A stretch of 64,000 nucleotides of DNA, taken from positions 62,001 through 126,000 of the forward strand of contig JAIQDT010000028.1 in assembly GCA_021521415.1 (NCBI GenBank), in the 5' to 3' direction. This document shows, piece after piece, positions 1-13,300 of this stretch. The position numbers and the translations under genes are program-made. The notes beneath the pieces were generated by a model. The model ran no database searches. It saw only the letters and a program-made list of their open reading frames with translations, and was not told the DNA's origin. The DNA is from Bidens hawaiensis. Its lineage: Eukaryota > Streptophyta > Magnoliopsida > Asterales > Asteraceae. Within the stretch, counting starts at the first letter, position 1. Every line of letters begins with the position of its first letter.

Positions 1-303
1 AACATGCTATCAAATCATTTAAAAAATATACAGAAAAACTATAAGATATAAAAATGCAATATAACTTATAAGACAAAGTTTTACAATGATGATCAAAATA
101 ACTTGAAAAACGGTTCCAAGAACTTGTCTTCCAATCCTTAAAAGAGGATTATATGGCAAGAAAGTTGATCGGTGATCTTTCAAAGAATTTTTTTACACCA
201 CGAATTGCAAAGTTAACATATAATATATAACCAACTAATAATGTAACATAGGAGTAAAAGTGAATAATAATTACCAACAGGGTTATCCATGTATCGGGTA
301 CTT
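1..303. other. AT-rich intergenic DNA, no gene seen
   Basis: I see no coding potential, RNA gene or repeat structure that can be defended in this stretch. Confidence 0.6.
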
Positions 304-672
304 GAATTTGTGTGTTTCTTCTTTCAAAAACTTTACTTCAGCTACTTGTTTAAGACCGTTACAATATGTTAAACGTAGTAGTGACAAGAATTTGTGTGTT
401 TCTTCTTGCAGAAACTTTAAGTGAGCTACCTGTTTAATATGGTTACAGGGTAAAGTTAACGTACAAATGAAATTAACGTGCTAATCGTGAGAATCAAGTA
501 GAGTAATTATAAATACAAGTAGAGTAATTATGTAATTACATCATAGAGTAATTACGTAATTACTCTACTTGTATTTATAATTACTCTACTTGATTCTCAC
601 GTTTAGCACGTTAATTTAATTTGTATTTGATCCAAACCCTATGGTTACAAATGTTAAACATAGTGGTGACAA
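304..672. repeat. Tandem duplication of about 85 bp, second copy split by a MITE
   Basis: Copy 1 (304-387) starts GAATTTGTGTGTTTCTTC and ends GTAGTGACAA. Copy 2 starts at 388 with the same words, runs to 446, and resumes at 649 with AAATGTTAAACATAGTGGTGACAA. The missing middle of copy 2 is the foldback element at 447-639. Copy 1 therefore preserves the sequence as it was before that insertion. Confidence 0.75.
447..639. mobile_element. 193-bp foldback MITE with 9-bp target duplication (MULE-type)
   Basis: The element is almost entirely inverted repeat: the left arm word AAATTAACGTGCTAATCGTG is mirrored on the right, and the centre carries further GAGTAATTA/TAATTACTC inversions. It is flanked by identical 9-mers TATGGTTAC at 438-446 and 640-648. 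A 9-bp duplication is typical of Mutator-like elements. There is no coding capacity. Confidence 0.8.
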
Positions 673-675
673 AAT

Positions 676-1620
676 GTTCAGGTTTTAACGGCTCAAAATG
701 AGGACTTACACCTTATAAAGAAGCTCCAACTTTAAAAGTTTTCTTGAATGCAAGTAATGCCGGTGATGCATAGTCTTTCAATATCTACTTCTCAAATATC
801 CACCCATACAAAAAGAAAACTGAAAACAAAACAAATTTGAAAAAATGCGAAGAGATCAAGTTGGATTTAGTTAAATTTATTCTCAAGTGTTATAAAGTAT
901 TGCTGATGAACAATGAAAACATACATTAAGCTGACCTGAGATCAATCCAAACCGTAAACCATAACGCTTCTTGTAGTTATTTGTTATACCAATATGTCAA
1001 ATCATAGATAAATTAGGATTTTTTTTTAAAGTACAATAAAGAATAAAGAGTAGGAAAAAGTATACCAGAAATACCTGGGTGGGGGGGGGGGGGGGGGGGG
1101 TATACTGAATGATAAAAACATAAAAGATTACTGCAAAAAAGAAAAGTAATGCAAGCTTTAGTTGACTCCATGAATTATTCATGACTTCTCAGCCAATAAT
1201 TATGGCATCTTTGCAGATGTTTATTGCCAGACTTGAACTTTATATCTGTAACTCATTAATGGACTTCAATGGAGGGCTAAATGTGCTCGATTTGTACCTT
1301 TAGCTCATTACTTAAATGTGCTCGTCTAAATCCATTTCAATAACAATTTTTAAAATCTACAGATAATAATATATCATCAATTCAACATACCATCAATTCT
1401 AGCACATTTGACCATAGAGGAGTTTAAGATTGTCAACCTACAACCACAAGACAAACAAAGTAATGCAAATTATAGGAAAAAAACTTATACTAATTAATTG
1501 ATAAAAAAAGCCCTAATCTCTAATGATGTCATAATTGTAACATTATGACAATGATGTCATAATTGTATAGTTGTTGGTAAAAATAAATAACAAAATAAAA
1601 TGAAAAAAAAAACTATATAC
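676..1620. other. AT-rich non-coding DNA with a G20 homopolymer
   Basis: No supported gene. Positions 1081-1100 are an uninterrupted run of 20 G on the plus strand. It could form a G-quadruplex, and its length in an assembly is unreliable. The short reading frame crossing it encodes only a proline run and is not a credible gene. Confidence 0.5.
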
Positions 1621-1710
1621 CGGAGCAGCTGTTAATTCATTGGCCCCGAGGATACCAACTTTGATAGACCGATCCGCATTTTGAAACGACGATCCCACCG
1701 AAACCCTCAT
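1621..1710 (-). pseudogene. Possible orphan first coding exon
   Basis: On the minus strand an ATG at 1708-1710 opens a 30-codon frame beginning MRVSVGSSFQ and ending NELTAAP. It ends in phase 0 exactly at a good splice donor (GTATAT at 1620 downwards). An in-frame TGA lies a few codons upstream of the ATG, so this would be the first coding exon. Pyrimidine-rich sequence upstream near 1,960-2,040 could be 5' UTR. I cannot find a convincing second exon between 1 and 1,600, and I do not recognise the peptide. It may be a decayed gene, a fragment carried by a transposon, or chance. Confidence 0.25.
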
Positions 1711-4395
1711 GGGACATTTTCAAGAGAATTTTTTTCTATCGTATGATGATTTAAAATATCACAGTTAATTGTAATAAAATGTTTATAAGCCCTAACGCAA
1801 TTATAAACCAATAGACAAATGAAATCAAAATCCCTAATCTCTAACACAGTGAATATATATATCGATCAAACAATGATGTCATAATTGTATAAACATAACA
1901 CAAATGAACGCAACTACCAAACATCTTTAGACTAATTTGTAAGTTTAGCAATCGAATCCACTGAAAGGAGCGAGTACAGAAACGTCCAGGAGGAAGAGAA
2001 ACCAAATTAAACTGATCGATTGGTGCTTGGTGGAACGGGGGTTTTAACTTCTGTTTCCATATTTCTTTTTTACATTATGCATTAATATACTCATACAGAC
2101 CTTAATTTTTAATAACATTTATACCGAAACGTCAACAAAAACTTTGTAATGGTATGCTCGGATTTTTTTAAAACATAATATCCTAAAAGATATAAGAAGA
2201 AAACAAAAATATATATATATAAGTTGTCAAAACATGAATAAAAATAAGGAGGCAAAAATATAACTATTAATTAAATTGAATAAAGATAAGGAAGCAATTG
2301 TTTAAGAAATTTATGGTTAGGTGGGTGATGGTGAGCAAAAGACACATTTTGGTCCTTAAAAGTCTTAATTTTATGCATTACTTCATATACATTAACAAAG
2401 GTACCTTTTAAAAATTAACTGGTGCATTATAGATAGTAGAGATATTATTTTTTTTCCTTTGTCTTTAAATATTTATAAATAAAAGGCAATTGGAAATAAA
2501 TAGTCACATATTTTATGTATCTTTAAATGTTTAAAATTGCTAATTGTTCTATCTTTTGACTATTTTTCTCTCAATGGATCTTCGTTAAAAAACACTTAAC
2601 GTCGTTAACTTTTTTTTTAAGCCGATATATTAGTACTTTCGATTGAAAGAAAAATACGAGTTGACTGACGTAAAACTTAACGTCAGCCAATTATATCTTT
2701 ACGTTCTTTTAATACATGCTTTTGTTGGCCGTTAAAAGAAAATTGATTTATAGGAAAATAATGATCAAAAGTCAACAACTAACATGGTTGAATAGAGAGA
2801 AAAATATTATGTACAAATAATTTACTACAAAAATGTAGCTAATTGATATGACCATTTTAACTTTTACTGGTGAGTGTATGGGTGGGTTGGTTAATATTGT
2901 TTAAATTTTTAATGACTAAATTTTAATAATATATTAAACAAATTAAATGGTCGTTTTGCCTCTAACTTAATGTTAAAAAGTAGTGGACTTATCGATTTGA
3001 CGATATTGGTAACAATTTGTAAACCTTAGAGATCCAATCCAGTTGAAAAAAAAAAGATGAAAGCCGTGAAAGTGACTAATCCTTAAGGACGATTTTGACA
3101 GTTTACTCGAGAAAAAAAAACAACATTATCTTTTACATAATAAACCTTTATTGATTAAAGAAAGTAATAATGGCGTTAACATAAATGCTTAACATCAATT
3201 AGTCAAAAGAACATGAGAACTCTTCAAATATAGAAAACAATGAGTGAAAGGCAAAAACTTGTCCTTAGTATAATATTTTTTTTTAGTAACTTAATACTAC
3301 ATTAAATGAATTAAGTAAAACTATAAAAACTAATTTTTCTCATATTTTTTGCTTGCTAATTAATTAATGTCACCTAAGAAAACTCACATGATTCCATCGA
3401 TACTAGACTAACTAAGAGGTTAAAATGTATATTGTTTTTTATTAATCTTAATTATCATTTTTTAGTCGCTATCAGTCCCAATTAACTCAATTAACGAATT
3501 GGCTGATAATGATCCCACATGTTATCATATTTATTTCCATCAGTCCGCGACTAACAAAATTTTAACGTCGTTAGTTGAAAATTTATTTGGCCGGGAAACT
3601 CGCATTTTTTTTTCGGAAAACTCAATATTTTCATCCCCGGCATCTTCGTAACCTTGAATCGAACCTTTACGAACCTTTTTTCTAGTAAAAGCCCCAATTA
3701 TCGAGTTCGCTGGAACCCTAGAACCTTCGTCGGAATCAATTGATGGTGCTTAAGTAGTGGTGGGTGAGTCAATTGGTGGTGACGGTGTTCAGATTGAGTT
3801 TTTCAGCAAAAAGTGTTGACTTTTCTCCAAAAGCATTTTTTCAGCGACCTGCTAGTAACTATGTTAGAATCCTATTAGTCATAAACCGTTGGAAACAAAT
3901 TCGTTAAAAAGTTAGCTGAGGCTGACAAAAATGATAGGATTAATAAAAGCCAATGCACCTTAGACAACTAACATGCATTGAGCAAGTGGCCATCAAAAAG
4001 CAATAGTAAAAAAACTAACAGAAACAAGATACGAATCAGATACCTCTTCTAGAGGAAAATCAGGAAATCAAGAGTTGCCATGTCATTGACGAGTTTGAGT
4101 GGGTTAAGCTCGAAAATTATAGACAAGAGCAAGAGAACAATTTTAACTCTATCATTCTTGCTAACCTTCATTAAGATACTAAATACAATACTGAATTAAA
4201 ATAAGCAGCACAAACGTTTGCATAACTAAAAAAGATCAACCATTCCGTAATCCATGCATTCAAAATGATCCTATTGCTACAAAAAACACAAGTTCCATAA
4301 ACACCACACAAATTATCTTCACTCCAAAACCAAAAATACCTCACCACTCCCATGCTTAAGTTCAAATGATATAACCAAAACTAAAGATTTAACGC
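1711..4395. other. Intergenic DNA downstream of CCT7
   Basis: About 2.7 kb of AT-rich sequence with no supported ORF. The last 200 to 250 bases, next to the CCT7 stop codon, presumably contain that gene's 3' UTR on the minus strand. I cannot fix the poly(A) site. Confidence 0.5.
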
Positions 4396-7300
4396 TTAAC
4401 GTCTGCGCATCCCTCTTCCACGTCCACCACCGCCGCGTCCTCTACCCATGGCAGCAGCGTCTCCTTGTGCACTCTCCGACTGCAATGCAAAAAAAGTCAA
4501 AACACAAAGTTTACAAGTCTGAAGTTCATTATTTTTTCTTCTAACCATTCATTATTCAAAAGTGAAATTAGGTTCATGCCTTGAAATTAATTTCCAAAAA
4601 TTAATTGTTCTTAAAATCTAACTACCATTCTCCAATCATTTCCAATTGCTCCAACTCTCAAGCTAAATATGTAAAATTAAGTTTGTTATTTAGGGGGTGT
4701 TTGGGATTGTTTATTTTCACCAACTTATAACTTATTAACTTTTTGAAAAGCGATACGGTGTATGAGATTGCTTATATTGTGAGAGAAAAAGTTTCATAAG
4801 TTACAATGTTGTAACTTATTAACTTAATGAGAAGTTATAAGGAGGTAGAATAAGGAATCCCAAACACCCCCTTAGTAATGATTATTTAAATTGTTACTAA
4901 ATAATCGAGTCCACCCAAAACACAAGATTCATTAACATACCATTAAAGAATTTATTATAGTATGTTCAGGTTGAAATGTTGAATAGACTAAATCCTTCCA
5001 TCATTAACATACCGCTAAAGATCGTATATTATATAATGTTTTAAATACTAATGCAAGTAAAAAAAATAGTATTACCTTTGGGTTCTTCACTGTTTCATCA
5101 ACACTTAAGATAAGGCATGCCGCCTCTGTTGCAGCATTTATAGCATTAATCTGTAGTAATAAACATCAATTAGGTAAGCAACTTCACATACGTGTATACA
5201 AAATTAACGACAACAAATAACCGATATTATTACCTTCACCAGTGCTGGCTCCCACACAAAGTTGGCAAATGAGTCACAAATTCCACCTGTGTTGATATCT
5301 ACTCCATAAAGTGCGCCCTCACCTGTTCATATATAACAATTTTATATAAGCTAGACTGACGAACATAAGCATATCTTTTTACCTCTTTATTTCACTAAAC
5401 TACTTTTCTAATCCCAAATATTTTTATTTATTCTTTTTTTAAAAGGTCCAAAAATATTTAACATGACTAACATTCTAACAACAGTAATACTTAAAACTAT
5501 ACAAAATACTTGAAAAGAAAAAAAATATATTAACTTCAGACTTGATAAACAACCTGTAGAATATATTGAAGGGGTTTTTACATACATCCCCTTACTAAAG
5601 ACTATATAAATTGCATATTTCCCCAACAAAAAAAATTAATTACATATTTCCCCGTTCCATATTAAATTACCCGTTTACCCTTTATAATATCCACGCCTAA
5701 TCATTTGGATGAAGGTAGCCTCTTTGTATTTTTGAACATCGTTGTGATTCACTCCGGCGGTTGTACCAATGGCCACTGAAATCGCGACCAGGCGGCCTGT
5801 ACATCAATCCATTTTAGAAATCCAATCGTTCCTATCGCTATGTAATACGCGTTCCATCGATTTGTAAACATCAATTGGATCGATTTTCGGGTGTTCGGAT
5901 CAATTGTAAAGAGCGTCAAGAACCAGTGTTCCAAATTCCAACTCAATTTCATATTCCAGAGATTAAAGCCATGAGCATGTATAAGTACATTCCAAATCAT
6001 ACCAAATTATATCATTAACTTATACTTCTACTCTTCAATTTCAGTAATTGGATTTTATATTTTGGTAATTTGGATTTTGGTAATTTAGTAACTTGGATTT
6101 ATGTCTTGGTAATTTGGATTTTGGAAATTATGTTTTGAAGTGGGTAATACTAGACCGGACACCATGGTACGCCATATCGGTTCGTACCGAAATGAACCTA
6201 CACCCTTCTTACCGTATACGTTCCATCTAGCGAATTGTGTACTCATACCGGAGTGAACCACGAATTAGCTAACTGTGATTCGCGTTTGGTATGTTTCGGT
6301 TTTACCCAAGATCAATGCCCAAATATGAAAAACATGTAGAAACGCTGTGGTTTGCATAAGCAAAATTATTGTGGAATGCGGAGGTAGTTCCTATTTTTTA
6401 CCTTCCTGTTTGGAAATGGAGAAAAAAAAAGGACATGGCTATTAACAAGTTTGGCTCTACTCTTTCAACTTACTAAACTCAGTTTGTACACTGAATGGAA
6501 AAGTGAACTGCATACAAAGATCGAAGAAGCTAGATACGATATTCGGTGATAATATATGTTATATGTCACTCGTTAGAAATATTCAACCTATAAACTATGT
6601 AAAATACTTTTTTATATTTGTTAAAGATTAAAAAATTCAACTTTAGTTGAATTTATTAGCTTTAATATGCTCGTCTTTAACACCGACTCGGTTTAGGTTT
6701 AAATTAGTGACATATGTAATTGTTGCTATTAAGTAGAGGATATGTAAACAATTCTTTAATTAAGTTCATTAAGGGTAAAATAGTCATTTAATTATTTAAT
6801 TTTAATGAAATGGATAAATATGCAATTATATATATAGTTACCATAGAGTGGGATTTGAAACTGACCCTTGGATCAAAATCCAAGATTGAATATTAACCGT
6901 CTGATAAGCACATCCAAGACTGAATATTAACCGTCTCGACGTGGGTAACCTCCTCATCCTTCTTAATTCACGATTGGTCTCTCATAAATCAGTAGGAAGA
7001 AAATTAACATTCTCGCCGGAGGTTTCAGCCATCGCCGTCGTCCAAAAACCTCTCTCTCGATTTCCCTTTGGTTGCTATTTTAGTCAACTAGCCCATCATT
7101 TTGCTCCGGCAAATCGAACATTCACATTTATCTTCCAAAATTCAGTTTTGCTACGACGACCCTTCAATAGAATCACTGATTTTCAGTTTCCATTCGCCAG
7201 AGACACGATATTTTGATGATCCCGAAGAGGAGGAACATGAAATTAGAGTGAAACCATTTTTGATTCTAATTATGTTCTGTTTTCAGCATTCAGGTATCAT

Positions 7301-10300
7301 TACTTTGGGCGTTTATATTTATGTGTTCGTTAATCTGCTCTAATTTGCTTTTATCCTAACTTTGTTAAGGAATTACAAGTCCTTGTCAGTTGAAACATCC
7401 ATGGTTCTAATTTGATACACTGCTCAAGGTATATTCTTTTTCTCCCAATTCAGTTGATTCCTGAAACAGAAAGTTTTAAAGTAAAAAAATGACCTAATAA
7501 TTTTTGTGACATGATACATGTTTTAAAAGTTGACAGATTGATTGATTGATTCCTTTGTGTAATTAAAGTTGACCATCTGCATCTTTGTTTCAATTGCCGA
7601 TTTTCTTGGCAATTCGGGTTCATGCCCGAATGAAGGTGGACATCTTAGATCAGATACGGGGCCATGGCATGATGTACAATTGATGAAGCTACATTTCAAT
7701 GTGTCTAAATCTTTACGAACTCATATTTTCTAAGGCAAATCCGTTTGAGAGACTTTGGTGTTCTTCATTTCAGATTTGGTATTGCTAATAGTCACTGGTT
7801 ATAGCTATTTCTCAAAAATGATTTTGATTTGGTATTCTAATATTTTTGTATTGCAATTAGGTGATTAATGCCTTTTATTTTCAATAGGCCCGGGGACCTC
7901 AACCAAATTTCTCAACTACCCCACCATGTGTAATTGACAGGAAGAAATGAAGAAGTATAAAGGTTTGTGTTACAGATTTTGTAATTTATGGCTTTAATCT
8001 TGAAATTTGGCTTTCAACATTGGTGGTACTGTTATAACTTTGGTCAGGTTTGCCAAATTTTTGGAGCTTCCTAGCTTGTATTAGGTTTTCTTTTCCCAAG
8101 GTAAAGAAAGCAACTTTAAAATAGAAGCATCAATTTATGTCAAGATCGGTTTGTTGATGATAAATGTGGTTAAACAGTATCATATATGACTTAACTGAAA
8201 ATTAGCATAGGCCCCATAGCCCCCCCCCCCCCTCTCCCCCCCAAACACAACTTTTGAGCCAATGTAGTGTTTAATCTGTTTTCATTAATTGGGTTGGTTG
8301 ATACAGGAGCATCAGATATGGAACACTCAAAACTGAATTTAAAAAGCAGTTAGTGGTCTTTGGTATCGAGTATGATCTCCCATGCTTATAAGTTTATCGG
8401 TCGATCTTGGATCTTATATTTTAGGTCAAATATAAATAGTTGAAAAAGAGTAAATTATGCTGTTTCATATCAGCGTAAGTTTTCAGTTAAGCTCAATCAC
8501 ACTTACTGACTTACATAATTACATTACTGCAAGTTGCAGATAGGCCTGTGACTGATTTTGATGAAAAAATAATTCACTTTGTGGAATGTTTATATGTCCA
8601 TTTAACACAAAGTTAATGGTAAGATTTCCTGTAGATATTCAACAATGGATTCTTGTAACTTTTAGCTGTATTTGTTTATAACAAAGATGATCTTTCATTG
8701 TTTTGCCTGTGTTAGTAACAACAAGCTAGTAGCAGTTATCAAACTCACTTGCCCGATTCAACTGTTAAGACACAAGACTATCAAACTGCCTCATCAAATC
8801 ACGTAAGCCAATAGACTTTGTTTTTAGTGCGCTAGAAAGATGGACTCAAAGATTTACTTAGGCTGTTTAATGGGATTACATGCACCATTTTAACTTGCAA
8901 AGTCATTCGTTCCAGGTTGAATGATACTTCTATTTTCTTTCTGTTTCAGCAATCATTGCTTTCTTTTAATCTACTTTCCAAAGCAGGAGAGATGGAAAAT
9001 GAGTGAGACAGGTTGGGTCAACAACTCAGAACACCTTCTTGTAGCTCCTTTGATCCAAAGGCAATCCAGGTGTTTTTTGGCTTTTTAGTTAACCATGTTT
9101 TTCTTTGTTGACGTGGACCTTTTCATGCCTGGTCTAAATATTATGCAGCTTATTACTTAGTTTATTTGTTCTTTTCTTTGTTTGTCACCTAAATTTTATG
9201 CAGCTTACTTAATGGGTTAACTTGAATGAAGGAACGAGCCCATTCGTGTTTGTTCAGACGGACCCACAAACACCTTTTTGTCAGAAAAAACTAAGTTATT
9301 TTCAATAATAGTTAATCGGTTAAATATGACAACAAAAATTGCATTATTACTATAATAATTTTTTAAAGTTTTCGGCAAGTTTTGACCTATTTGTCTTATT
9401 TGACCCGTTCCCCTTAGCTTTTTTAGGTTTGACCCATTTGAGATTTTAAAACGAAAGTGCAATGGGTCTCTTCTCTATTTTACAGTTCTGAAAAGCTAGA
9501 TACATGAGTTCATAGAATGTTGTACAAGTTATTATAGCAGTTCATGGAATTGTTTGTATCATTATGAACTTTAAGCTCTGAATGCTAATTCCGCAAACAC
9601 TTTATCAAGAGTTCACCATTTTCTGCAACATTATGATACTTTGTCAAAAATTAGTTTTTTATTTTCTTTTTTTAATTTTATGGTTATTTTTGTTCGCAGT
9701 TAATTGATGGTGAGACAGTAAGAGAAGTGAAATCAGCGGGATATGCACACAAAATGTTAGATCATTCTTCGATCTCTGGAGTTGGTTTCATAATAATGAA
9801 GTTCCTCCATGTGATGTCAATGAAGCTGGAATTAAGGTGTTTTCTTAATGTGAGACCGTTAATTTCTTGAAAATGATATACGGTATAGTTGTTTAAAAAT
9901 GGAAAGAATAAGCTTTTTTTATTTATGCATCACCAACTTAAATTTCTAGACTAAATCGGGTCTTTGTGTACATTATTACCAGACGGGTTTATGTCCGAAT
10001 GAAACTTGTACTTTTCGTATTTACAAGTACTGTCTAAAGGAGAAATACACTAAAACAAGTGTAATTTTATTTCTGCTTTTAAAACGGGCGGGTCCGGGTT
10101 GGACGTGGTAACGGGTCAAAACAGGTTAAGGTGAAACTTGGTTCGTGTCAAAACGAGCTATGAGCAGAATGAGTTCGATATAAAACAGGTTGTTATTAAG
10201 AATAGTCAATTTGGTTCGGATCAACAAACGGGCTATGAGACCTCAGGTTAAAAAGAATCAATTTGGTTGAGGTGAAAACGTTTTTTTTAAATATATATGA

Positions 10301-13300
10301 AATGGTTCGGTTCAAAACGAGTTGTGGACAATATGGACTCGGATTGAAATTAGTCGTTTTAGAAATAAGGGTATTAAAATGGGTTGGTGGCTATATATTT
10401 TGTTGTTGGTAGTGGTGATGAAGGTGGGTGCAGTGATGGCAGCGGTGGAGGTGGAGGACGCGGTGGTGGAGTATGCTGCGATGGTGTTCACAGCTAGATG
10501 ACAGGATCTAGGCCCTCAAGATGATCGGGGCAGCAATTAAAGCCGATGAGGTGTTCGCAGATGCTAATGCGATTTAAGCAGTGAGTTGTATTTTTAATTT
10601 GAATTAAACTGTTTTGGTTATGTTTGTTAATTTTTGGTCATTTTGTAACTTTATTTGGGTGAACATCTTTATTAACTTTGAATGTTATTAATTTTGTAAA
10701 ACCCTAATCCGGAATGATGTCTTTTGATGTTCTGAATTACTAATCATGTAAAAACAGTTTTTGTTTTGTTATTAGTAAATTAATTCGTGTGGGGTTTGTG
10801 TACTTTGTTGGAAATGGATGCTGCTACTCTATAGTTTGCTATTGAAGTAGTAGGCTTGACTTCATAAAGTTAAAATTGTTGACTTTGTGAAATAGGCCGT
10901 GGTATTTGGTCTTCGTAAATCAAAATTCTTTTGATATCTATATTATAATAGGGTTGGAATGTGTTATGAGTGATGAGTCATTTGTTTTACAAAATACCAT
11001 TAATAACTAAAACAAGGCTGGCAAAAAATATGAACATTATTTATTACGTTTATTAAGTTTTAATACATTACGCAACAATAAGGGCCTATGGCCTTCGCTT
11101 AAATCATTTGTTTTCAAATCTAACAAAAAAAAAGTAGGTGCTATAACGCGCGTTAGTCAAACAAGTTTACAAATGTCTAAAGTAAGTTGATTATTATAAT
11201 AATATATGCATCATATTTTGATATTCCTGTCCACCGGACGGGTAAAGTGCTAGTTTATGTTGTTTAGGAAGGGGATATATGTAATTAATTTTTAAGGGTT
11301 GGGTAAATATGTAATAAGGGAACTTAAGAAGGGGATATATGTAAATGCCCCTATATTAAATAACTACCTCTCGGAAAAAACTATAAACTTTATACTAAAA
11401 CTAATTGTTAAAAAGGAGATTATATCCTCAGGTGCACTTTTTAAAGCCCAAAATGTAATATTATGATTAAGAAATGAGATAAAACATAAAACTATAACGA
11501 GTAAGCGAAACATATAGCAAGTGCAGAAGACCAACCAGAAGGAAGAGCATGCTTTTGCCTGAGTTTGTTAAGTACATCAGTTGCATCGAATCCAGCATTA
11601 TCACAAAGTTGTCGTGGAATAACCTGTCCATTTTGCATTCACATTATCACGTAATTAGAATGATAATTAAGGATATACTCATATGATAACATGCAAGTGA
11701 AGTTAGTTAATGATGAAATAAAAGTAATAGCACAGAGAAAAATAATATTACAATCCACAAAATGAATCGGTGTTGCAAATTGAAATTTATAAACAAAGAA
11801 GAGAATAGTTACCTCAAGTGCTTTAGCAAAAGAATTTATGAATAGCTGTGACTTTCCTGCTATATTGCGTGCATGTTGCCACAGGTACCGACTTATCTCC
11901 ATCTGTAGTTGTACAAAATACATAAACTTTTAAATAACAAAAACCACAGAACAAGTCGGAAACTTTATAAAAAGTATAGAGACAACATATATACATCTAT
12001 GGCACCGCCACCAGCAACCACTGTGGAATTCTTCATCGCCCTCCTCACAATCATGATTGCATCGTGTAAACTCCTCTCAGCTTCCTCAATAAACTATAAA
12101 ATAATATATAAAGACTCAAATTAAGTTCATATCTACCAATGAATACATACAAAATCAAGCCTTCATATTTTCCATAATTTATCTTTACCCTTTATTGCGT
12201 CTTTACTAAGTTATTGAATTTTAATTCATTCATTTTTTAACCTTTTTGCGTTTTCACTAAGCTTTTTCTGTGTTTTTTTCATTAATTTGGAACAAGTTAC
12301 AATCACCAACATGAAAAGCAAATGCCAAAGTTCTAAATTTGAAATGGTACTCTCCTCATCATGCATTTTAGCTTTGTGTTGAGTAAATAGGGAATTAGTA
12401 AACTTTACAAAGAGAGATATGCAATTCTCCCATAAATAAAATAGAATTAAAAAATAGTGTGTGAAAAGAACGTACCTGATCCGCTCCACCTCGCAGGACA
12501 ATAGTAGCTGTCTGTCCAGAAGGACATCCATTAAATATGTTGAACCGTTCATTTCCAACTTGTTTTTCCTCAAAAACCTCACAAGACCCAAGAACCTTTT
12601 CAAGATACAAAAAGGCAGTAAAATATTTAGAACAGAGGTAACACAAGGATCATTTCAAGTTTTAATAAAATATGCAAGTGTGTATATGACCTCATCTATA
12701 ACATTATTAACCGACGTCTGCACAGTAGCCCCGGTTGCAGCTGCAACACGGTGCAAATCATCTTCAGCAACTCTACCAGCACAGAATATATCTTTGTCTG
12801 CAAAATACTGATTCACAAATAAAAAAAATTATGTCATTCAACAAATTGGTTTATAAAAAACATCGACTTCAATTTACAGAAAGAAATAAAATCAAGGTTT
12901 CACCACCTGTGTTGCCAGATCACCAATAGCCAAACGTGACAAAACAATTTTGGCACCACTCTTTACACATTTGTCCAACTTATCATATATGATATTCCAC
13001 TCAGCGTCAACTATCGACTGATATTGCAAAGGATCTGAAAGTCTGTTAAATATAAAGAAACATAAAATGTCAAATCTGATTAAAGAAGTCCACAAAAAAA
13101 TATAATAAGGAAGACAAATGTTAAACTTCTACCTTATCTCAGCATTTTCTTTTTCAGATTTTAGTTCGAGTTCAATGTTCAAAAGTAATATCTTTGGATT
13201 CAGAAACTTTTTGGGTTGCTGCTCAAACCCAGCATAAGAAAAGGTCTTTTTAAATGCAACACCGTTTACAAGAAAGGAGTCACGCATTGTACCACCAGGA

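Noticed and set aside
6941..7343. Two overlapping plus-strand ORFs inside the intronic MULE as a host gene
   Set aside because: Composition resembles a 5' UTR or captured leader; no domain is recognisable and the frames overlap without support.
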